This document shows, piece after piece, positions 22,228 to 26,971 of a DNA stretch of 26,971 nt. Below the pieces are notes generated by a model. The model ran no database searches and had not been told where the DNA came from. It was given only the letters and a program-made list of their open reading frames with translations. Numbering within the stretch: position 1 is the first letter of the stretch; each line of letters begins with the position of its first letter. The stretch spans positions 1 to 26,971 of the forward strand of contig JAITIT010000072.1 of assembly GCA_031279295.1 (NCBI GenBank), in the 5' to 3' direction. Source of the stretch: Holosporales bacterium. Lineage in GTDB: Bacteria > Pseudomonadota > Alphaproteobacteria > RUG11792. The translations under genes were made by a program, and so were the position numbers.

Positions 22228-22496
22228 GCAAGTTAGCTATCGTACTTGGAATCATCTCCTGCAGCGTACTATTCTTCTTGTCTGGAACGTTCACTGGATA
22301 CTTGATCGGTGAGTCTCCAAGAGAAAAACGTGCGCCGGTAGCTAACAAAAAATCGAAGCGTACACCTTCCATGAACAATCCCATCCTCGGCAGAATCATA
22401 TCTTCACAACAAAGCAGAGTCATGGGGAAGGTACGTAGACCATCAAACCCGGCTATCGACCAAGTAAGATCATACCAAAGCACTATTGTTCAGTAG
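22224..22496 (+). CDS. small single-pass membrane protein, unknown
   Basis: A 90-residue protein starting at GTG 22224, which overlaps the murC stop in a GTGA arrangement, suggesting translational coupling. Residues 4-27 (KLAIVLGIISCSVLFFLSGT onward) form one membrane helix; the remainder is strongly basic (REKRAPVANKKSKRTP) and Ser/Arg-rich. No family is recognised. In standard clusters murB or another division gene would follow murC, and this is not one of those. The frame could be an accident of the overlap, but the clean helix plus basic tail looks like a real small envelope protein. Confidence 0.55.
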   Translation: MSKLAIVLGIISCSVLFFLSGTFTGYLIGESPREKRAPVANKKSKRTPSMNNPILGRIISSQQSRVMGKVRRPSNPAIDQVRSYQSTIVQ

Positions 22497-22518
22497 CACA
22501 CAAGTGCCTAAGAACGTA

Positions 22519-22547
22519 TTGACCACGGCATGGCTGGATGCCATAAT
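22519..22547 (+). promoter_or_regulatory. sigma70-type promoter of rpsB
   Basis: TTGACC (22519-22524) and CATAAT (22542-22547) are separated by exactly 17 bases. The predicted start near 22554 gives a leader of about 120 bases before the rpsB ATG, long enough for autoregulatory structure. A GGCAT/ATGCC inverted pair lies in the spacer. Confidence 0.6.
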
Positions 22548-22673
22548 AGCAGCAGTGTGAGTCAAACACCTAATTAGTCAGCAGTGGATTGCTCCGATGA
22601 GTCTGTGTGCTATTGTACGTGCATTCCCAACTAATCCTCTGCTCAAGGTTTAATCGGAAGGAAGTAATTAGTA

Positions 22674-23489
22674 ATGATACAGTTTTCTATGAGACAGTTA
22701 TTGGAGGCCGGTGTTCACTACGGGCACGTCACGAGGAAGTGGAATCCAAAGATGGCGCCGTATATATTCGGGTCGAGAAATGGCATTCACATCATTGATC
22801 TCGAACAGACAGTGCCGATGATAGAGGTGGCTTTAAGAGCTATTAGGGATATAACAGCAAATCACGGCAGGGTACTATTCGTTGGTACAAAGATACAGGT
22901 GACTGACAAGATAAAGGATGCAGCACAGAGATGTGGTCAGTACTACGTAAACCACAGATGGCTCGGCGGAATGATGACGAACTGGAAGACAGTGAGTGTG
23001 TCAATCAAGAGACTTAAGGCCCTTGAGGAGCAGATCGCAACCCCAGTAGGGCTTACTAAGAAGGAGATTCTGAAGCTGCAGAGAGAACACGACAAGCTTG
23101 ATCTAGTACTAGGTGGGATTCGTGAGATGGGGGGCTTGCCGGACCTGGTAGTGGTGATTGATACTATCCGGGAAGCCATCGCTGTAAAGGAAGCTATGAA
23201 TCTGGGGATTCCGGTTGTAGCGGTAGTGGATTCAAACTCTGATCCTGATGGGATTACGTATCCTATCCCTGGGAATGACGACGCGACTAAAGCAATAGAG
23301 ATGTACTGCAATCTGTTTACCGGAGCCGTTCTAGAAGGGCTACGTAGCGGCATGGAAAAATCAGGGATTGATATAGGGACAACTGATGCCGTGCTTGATG
23401 ATGGCATCACAATAGTCTCTGAACCTCAAGAGGCTTCAGCCTTACCTGAACAATCAATAGTTGATGCAGTAGAGCAGACACCTGCATAG
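22674..23489 (+). CDS. rpsB: 30S ribosomal protein S2
   Basis: Small-subunit protein that joins late in assembly and anchors S1. The 271-residue protein is slightly long through an acidic C-terminal tail. Core motifs are MRQLLEAGVHYGHVTRKWNP, KMAPYIFGSRNGIHIIDLEQ, LFVGTKIQ, RWLGGMMTNWKTV, LGGIREMGGLPDLVVVIDT and AVVDSNSDPDGITYPIPGND. GGAAGGAAG precedes the ATG by about 8 bases. rpsB is nearly always followed by tsf; here the convergent kdsB begins one base after the stop, so the usual partner has moved elsewhere. Confidence 0.97.
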   Translation: MIQFSMRQLLEAGVHYGHVTRKWNPKMAPYIFGSRNGIHIIDLEQTVPMIEVALRAIRDITANHGRVLFVGTKIQVTDKIKDAAQRCGQYYVNHRWLGGMMTNWKTVSVSIKRLKALEEQIATPVGLTKKEILKLQREHDKLDLVLGGIREMGGLPDLVVVIDTIREAIAVKEAMNLGIPVVAVVDSNSDPDGITYPIPGNDDATKAIEMYCNLFTGAVLEGLRSGMEKSGIDIGTTDAVLDDGITIVSEPQEASALPEQSIVDAVEQTPA

Positions 23490-23490
23490 G

Positions 23491-24246
23491 TCAACACTTT
23501 ACGCTGAGAGCTTTGAGCACAACTTCAACATCTTGTTCTGTATCAACAGAAAGCGCGGTACCTGTTACTGGTACTACCCATATGTTGATGCCATTTTGGA
23601 GTCCACGAAGTTGTTCAAGTCTCTCAGTCTTCTCACAAAAGGTCTGAGGAAGTGACACGAATTTTTTTAGGCTGTTATACCTATACACGTATATTCCAAC
23701 GTGAGAATATGTGAATGGAGAGCCGTAGGGAATTGAAGAGCGGGAGAAGTAAATTGCCTTTCCTGGAATATGCTTATCCATGTTCTCGAAGGCGACCTTC
23801 ACGGTGTTTTCATCATGTGCCTTAGATCTGTCGTCGCAGTACGTTGCTGGGGTAGCAATATCAATTGACTCGTTTGCCTTGAGCGCCGCCAAAGTTTCGG
23901 ATAGCATTTGTGGAGCGAATACTGGGGTATCTCCTTGCAGGTTGATGACGTACTCCGGCTTCTGTTCCAGTGTCTCAAGTGCAGCAAACACGCGGTCTGT
24001 ACCAGACTGAAGTTCTGGGTCAGTAATGATAGCCTGTCCACCATGGTCCTCGACGATCTTTTTAATCTCACTTCCGCAGCATGCTACATAACACCTGCAT
24101 AAATCTAGATTCTGCGCCTGCTCTAGTACTCTGATGACCATGGGTTTCCCATCAATTGGGTACAAGACCTTCTTCGGAAACCTGGAGGAGTCTAGCCTTG
24201 CTGGAATGAAGATCGCCGCTGAATTATCCATGGATTTGTGCGACAC
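23491..24246 (-). CDS. kdsB: 3-deoxy-manno-octulosonate cytidylyltransferase (CMP-KDO synthetase)
   Basis: Activates Kdo as CMP-Kdo for the LPS inner core. The 251-residue protein has IPARLDSSRFPKKVLYPIDG near 14-33 (nucleotide-binding IPARxxSSRxPxK), ELQSGTDRVFAAL at about 78-90, NLQGDTPVFAP (metal-binding Asp), ENTVKVA, FSRSSIPYG and GIYVYRYNSLKKFV, and QLRGLQNGINIWV near the end. The QGD loop has Thr where most relatives have Glu or Leu. The start is GTG 24244-24246; ATG 24229-24231 is equally plausible and neither has a good binding site. It ends one base from the rpsB stop and begins about 40 bases from the divergent pilin-like gene. Together with lptCAB it shows that LPS is made. Confidence 0.93.
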   Translation of the reverse strand: MSHKSMDNSAAIFIPARLDSSRFPKKVLYPIDGKPMVIRVLEQAQNLDLCRCYVACCGSEIKKIVEDHGGQAIITDPELQSGTDRVFAALETLEQKPEYVINLQGDTPVFAPQMLSETLAALKANESIDIATPATYCDDRSKAHDENTVKVAFENMDKHIPGKAIYFSRSSIPYGSPFTYSHVGIYVYRYNSLKKFVSLPQTFCEKTERLEQLRGLQNGINIWVVPVTGTALSVDTEQDVEVVLKALSVKC

Positions 24247-24283
24247 TGTTTAATGGGAGAATGCAGCATTGTATCAAATTTCT

Positions 24284-24859
24284 ATGGCAAAGAAAATTGC
24301 ATTACCAGGATTTTCACTAATCGAGGTTTCAATCTCACTCTTGATTCTCGGAATAATCTCGAGCGTTGTAATGACGCAGCTCAACATATTCAACAAGGTA
24401 CATACGAATCAGAAAACCCATAACAATATCGATTTTGTAGTGAAGGCAATAGCTGCGTACTGTATGTCGAATGACGATCGGCTTCCGTTTCCATCAACTT
24501 CTGGTGATGTTGGGATACAGAATGAGAGCATGAAGGATACGTTCGGATGCATCCCATTTAAGACATTAGGCATCATGGAAAAGTTCTCGAAAAACGGGAA
24601 TGGAAAGAAGTTACTATACAGGATGAATCCGCACTTCGGACAGTCGTCAACGACTGCTAACGTTACACTGGGAATCAGTGAGTTTCACTCTGATATTAAA
24701 GATGACAAGGTGGCCATCATCATCAAATCACAGGATGCCAATGGCAGAGATGAAATAGTGGTGTGGTACAGCGAAAAAAGCTTCATTGCAAATTTTATGA
24801 ATGGGACTATGCGGAGGACAGAAGCTAGAACTGGGCTCTTCGACGAGGAACCGATCTGA
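24284..24859 (+). CDS. type IV pilin-like / pseudopilin protein
   Basis: The 191-residue protein begins MAKKIALPG|FSLIEVSISL LILGIISSVV in spaced form: a short basic leader, the prepilin peptidase site G9|F10, Glu at +5, and a hydrophobic helix of about 20 residues. This is the type IV pilin/type II secretion pseudopilin N-terminus. The C-terminal domain (AYCMSNDDRLPFP, TFGCIPFKTLG, IIIKSQDANGRDEIVVWYSE) has two or three cysteines and a minor-pseudopilin size, but no specific family is recognised. The start at ATG 24284 is preferred over an in-frame TTG five codons upstream. No other pilus or secretion gene is adjacent; assembly partners and the peptidase must lie elsewhere if it is functional. 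Confidence 0.8.
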   Translation: MAKKIALPGFSLIEVSISLLILGIISSVVMTQLNIFNKVHTNQKTHNNIDFVVKAIAAYCMSNDDRLPFPSTSGDVGIQNESMKDTFGCIPFKTLGIMEKFSKNGNGKKLLYRMNPHFGQSSTTANVTLGISEFHSDIKDDKVAIIIKSQDANGRDEIVVWYSEKSFIANFMNGTMRRTEARTGLFDEEPI

Positions 24860-24925
24860 CGATATGTACAATTTTACTGGAGTGTTCTGACATTAGTTAC
24901 AAAAATAGATCATATCACAATGCCA

Positions 24926-26359
24926 TTATAACCATGTTTCCACTGCGTAGACGAATAGGAGCCATATTGCCAGAACAAATGTAGCAAGTACCAAACCGCA
25001 TGAGGCCCACTTCTTTGTAGAGATGTATCCAGATGAAAACATCAATACAGATACCGGGGATGTGTAATGCGTGAGGACATTGGACATTGAGCTGAATACA
25101 GCCATCGTCATTGCTACAGAAATCTGGCTTATTCCTAGGCTGAAGCCTGTTGCCACGAATGATGCGTAAAGCGCCACGATCCTACCGCTTTCTCCGCTGA
25201 AGAAGTAGTGGGAAAAAAAGTATATTGCTGAGAGGACTGAGAATGAGGTCCACTTCCCGTGTCCATCGACCACCCCTGCGATTGTCCCTGTAAACCAATC
25301 TATGACACCGGAGCTGATTAAGTTGTTCACGAATGATATCAAGATACCGAGGGTTATCACCGAGTTGAAAGTGCTACTGCAAGACAGAATATCCTTCGGC
25401 GTCAAGATGCCGGTAATCAGGAATATGCAGATTCCAATCAATGTTGTGATCATGACAGGTATGCCAATGCCATCGGAAAACACCCACATTACTAGCATTA
25501 ATCCGAAGACAGCTATTATGAATTTTTCCTTATCTGTAATGGCTCCGAGGCTTGCGTAATTCGTAACAGCCTGCTTCTGGATGACGCTGAGATCACGTAC
25601 CTTAGGGTTACAAGCGACCCTAACCACAAATGGTAATAGCAACAAAAGCGCGACACATGGGAGCACGGTGAACTTGAGCCAGGATATCCACGTAATACCA
25701 AGATTCGCATTTGTCATCACATCTAGGATCAGCGCGTTAGATACCATACCTGTTGCGAATGTAGCGCTGCATATAGCTGAGCATGCCGAGTACAGTATGA
25801 TCATGTATCTTCCGACACGTTGCTCAGACACTCCCCTTATACTTTCAGAAACGTACTTGGCGATCGATGTGATGATGGGGAAGCCAATGCTTGCTGCGCG
25901 GGCAGTACTGCTAGGCATCGCTGGTGCGATCAGGAACTCAGTCAGGATAATGCTGTATGATATGCCAGTTAAATTTCTCCCAAATAACTTCATAAACAGA
26001 TATGCAATCCTCAATCCTAGGGACGACTTCGTGATTACACTCGAGATGGAGAGCACGCAGAACAGCAACCACGGGATCATGTTCGAGAAGCCGGTGAAAC
26101 TGGACTTAACATCTATTGTGGATGTTAAGTTTGCAAAGACAATTCCAATGAACAGAGTAGCTAGGGAATCGCAAACCTCCAGCATGAGTCCACTCATCAT
26201 CGCAACGAATATGATAGCAGTACGATATCCAGCTACCCCAAGTCCTTCTGGTGGTTCCACAAACCACCAACAAATGGCGGCGATGCATAATATTGCAGAG
26301 AGTGGTATCCATCTAATTTTAGCCCCACTGAGAGTGTTTTTTGAAAATTTAACTATAAT
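24926..26359 (-). CDS. DASS/SLC13-family dicarboxylate (2-oxoglutarate/malate-type) transporter
   Basis: Multi-pass carrier of the divalent anion:sodium symporter family, closest in motif to 2-oxoglutarate/malate translocators. Landmarks are EFLIAPAMPSSTARAASIGF followed by PIITSIAK (usual form PSNTARAGG...FPII), and SNVLTHYTSPVSVLMFSSGY near the end, with about eleven hydrophobic segments. The first canonical start in frame is GTG 26258-26260 (EPPEGLGVAGYR), but the frame continues upstream with KNTLSGAKIRWIPLSAILCI and AAICWWF, the expected first helix. No ATG, GTG or TTG exists there before the TAG at 26381-26383. A start at ATT 26359 or ATA 26356, after GGAG, is inferred. If neither works, a start at GTG 26260 would lose the first helix. 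The Asn of the first SNT motif is Ser here. Confidence 0.85.
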   Translation of the reverse strand: MIVKFSKNTLSGAKIRWIPLSAILCIAAICWWFVEPPEGLGVAGYRTAIIFVAMMSGLMLEVCDSLATLFIGIVFANLTSTIDVKSSFTGFSNMIPWLLFCVLSISSVITKSSLGLRIAYLFMKLFGRNLTGISYSIILTEFLIAPAMPSSTARAASIGFPIITSIAKYVSESIRGVSEQRVGRYMIILYSACSAICSATFATGMVSNALILDVMTNANLGITWISWLKFTVLPCVALLLLLPFVVRVACNPKVRDLSVIQKQAVTNYASLGAITDKEKFIIAVFGLMLVMWVFSDGIGIPVMITTLIGICIFLITGILTPKDILSCSSTFNSVITLGILISFVNNLISSGVIDWFTGTIAGVVDGHGKWTSFSVLSAIYFFSHYFFSGESGRIVALYASFVATGFSLGISQISVAMTMAVFSSMSNVLTHYTSPVSVLMFSSGYISTKKWASCGLVLATFVLAIWLLFVYAVETWL

Positions 26360-26384
26360 ATCTCCAGATGTTCTCCACCGCTAT

Positions 26385-26413
26385 CTTATATCAAGGATAA
26401 GGCAATGTGTCTT
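26385..26413 (-). promoter_or_regulatory. promoter of the dicarboxylate transporter
   Basis: On the minus strand a -35 AAGACA (26408-26413) and a -10 TATAAG (26385-26390) are separated by 17 bases. The predicted start is near 26378, only about 20 bases from the proposed non-canonical start codon. This argues that translation begins at 26354-26359 rather than at the distant GTG. Confidence 0.5.
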
Positions 26414-26782
26414 AAAAGCAACTGTTTTGTATCAGATTGGTTTGCGTAGTATACGTAAAGCGTAGTGACAAATTTGAAGAAGGTGATGGGCTATATGCAA
26501 GCATGTGCCAAAAGGAAGTAATACTTAACTTAATAGCAAATTCTCCAGAACAGAGTTGGATGTGGTTACGAGTGGAATCTGTATTAGAACTATCGAGAAG
26601 CCCTCTGTCTGAAATAAGCTAATACAAACAAATGAGGTATTGTTAGGAATGGTGTCTTGGCTTAAGCACCTGTTGGTAATGTTCTGGAGGGAGGGAGAAG
26701 ATGTCTTAAAGTAGATGAACTTGTACAACACCAATAAACGAGCTGGCTCTGGGATGGTGAAATGTGTACAATGACGGAGGAG
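26414..26782. other. intergenic stretch without a recognisable gene
   Basis: A 61-codon frame on the + strand (26437-26622, TTG start) reads CQKEVILNLIANSPEQSWMW in part. It has no binding site and no recognisable family, so it is not called as a gene. The last part holds a possible tRNA promoter: -10 TACAAT at 26767-26772, eleven bases before the tRNA, with only a weak -35. Confidence 0.4.
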
Positions 26783-26858
<76 letters not shown>

Positions 26859-26900
26859 CTTAAAAATCCTGGACTTAGGTGATGTTTTGATGATCCAGTT

Positions 26901-26925
26901 AGACTGGTGATTTTGTAGCCAGTCT
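26901..26925. repeat. small hairpin downstream of tRNA-Thr
   Basis: AGACTGG (26901-26907) pairs with CCAGTCT (26919-26925) around an 11-base loop, 43 bases after the tRNA end. A pyrimidine-rich stretch follows to the window end, but it is not a run of T, so a terminator call is not supported. Confidence 0.35.
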
Positions 26926-26971
26926 CACTCCTCTCCAGTAACTTCTCCCATATACCTTTATCTCTCCATCT

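Noticed and set aside
25581..26465. 294-codon open frame on the + strand opposite the transporter
   Set aside because: Antisense shadow of a clearly homologous membrane protein; no binding site and no family resemblance.
26437..26622. Sixty-one-codon frame before tRNA-Thr
   Set aside because: TTG start, no binding site, no recognisable motif; kept only as a note in the intergenic entry.

Overview
The window looks like a stretch of chromosome from an alphaproteobacterium, most probably a Rickettsiales-type intracellular bacterium. The reasons are a lone major capsid gene of the alphaproteobacterial gene-transfer-agent type, a tandem pair of M16 peptidase-fold proteins (one active, one inactive), scattered housekeeping operons without the usual neighbours, long stretches of decayed sequence between genes, and a tandem-repeat secreted protein. 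The cell appears to keep an LPS outer membrane (lptC-lptA-lptB, kdsB) and peptidoglycan precursor synthesis (murC), so it is not a strongly wall-less lineage. Species cannot be named from the sequence alone.

Layout. 1-760: no intact gene; traces of a decayed reading frame on the + strand. 761-2881 (-): promoter, rpsO, fabD, fabG as one operon (ribosomal protein S15, then two type II fatty-acid synthesis enzymes). 2890-3404: decayed DNA with an IS110-family transposase C-terminal remnant, a possible second remnant in inverted orientation and a strong hairpin. 3405-4280 (-): unknown secreted protein. 4281-4614: divergent regulatory region with inverted repeats. 4615-6648 (+): complete three-gene polar amino acid ABC importer (lipoprotein, permease, ATPase). 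6639-11036 (-): promoter, inactive M16 protein, active M16 zinc peptidase, and 2,3-BPG-independent phosphoglycerate mutase. 10965-11397: decayed sequence. 11398-14127 (-): extended -10 promoter, ligA, nth (DNA ligase and endonuclease III, overlapping). 14310-16046 (+): secreted coiled-coil protein with near-identical 21-residue repeats. 16122-17363 (-): promoter, zinc-ribbon/membrane protein, rnhA. 17450-19166 (+): lptC, lptA, lptB, the inner-membrane and periplasmic part of the LPS export machine. 19167-19568: decayed sequence. 19569-19644 (-): tRNA-Val(CAC). 19731-22496 (+): GTA-type capsid protein, murC, small membrane protein. 22519-23489 (+): promoter and rpsB. 23491-24246 (-): kdsB, tail to tail with rpsB. 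24284-24859 (+): lone type IV pilin-like protein. 24926-26413 (-): DASS/SLC13-type dicarboxylate transporter that has no normal start codon at its true N-terminus. 26414-26782: no recognisable gene. 26783-26858 (+): tRNA-Thr(CGT).

How the genes fit together. The transport genes (amino acid importer, dicarboxylate carrier) suit a host-dependent cell that imports carbon and nitrogen. The envelope genes (fabD/fabG to acyl chains, kdsB to Kdo, lptCAB to LPS export, murC to peptidoglycan) are dispersed but together describe a conventional Gram-negative envelope. The best candidate for something undescribed is the repeat protein at 14310-16046. Other points worth a second look are the start-less transporter, the single capsid gene, the lone pilin-like gene, and several decayed fragments that still read as protein across frameshifts. 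No CRISPR array, complete prophage, defence system or convincing intrinsic terminator was seen.
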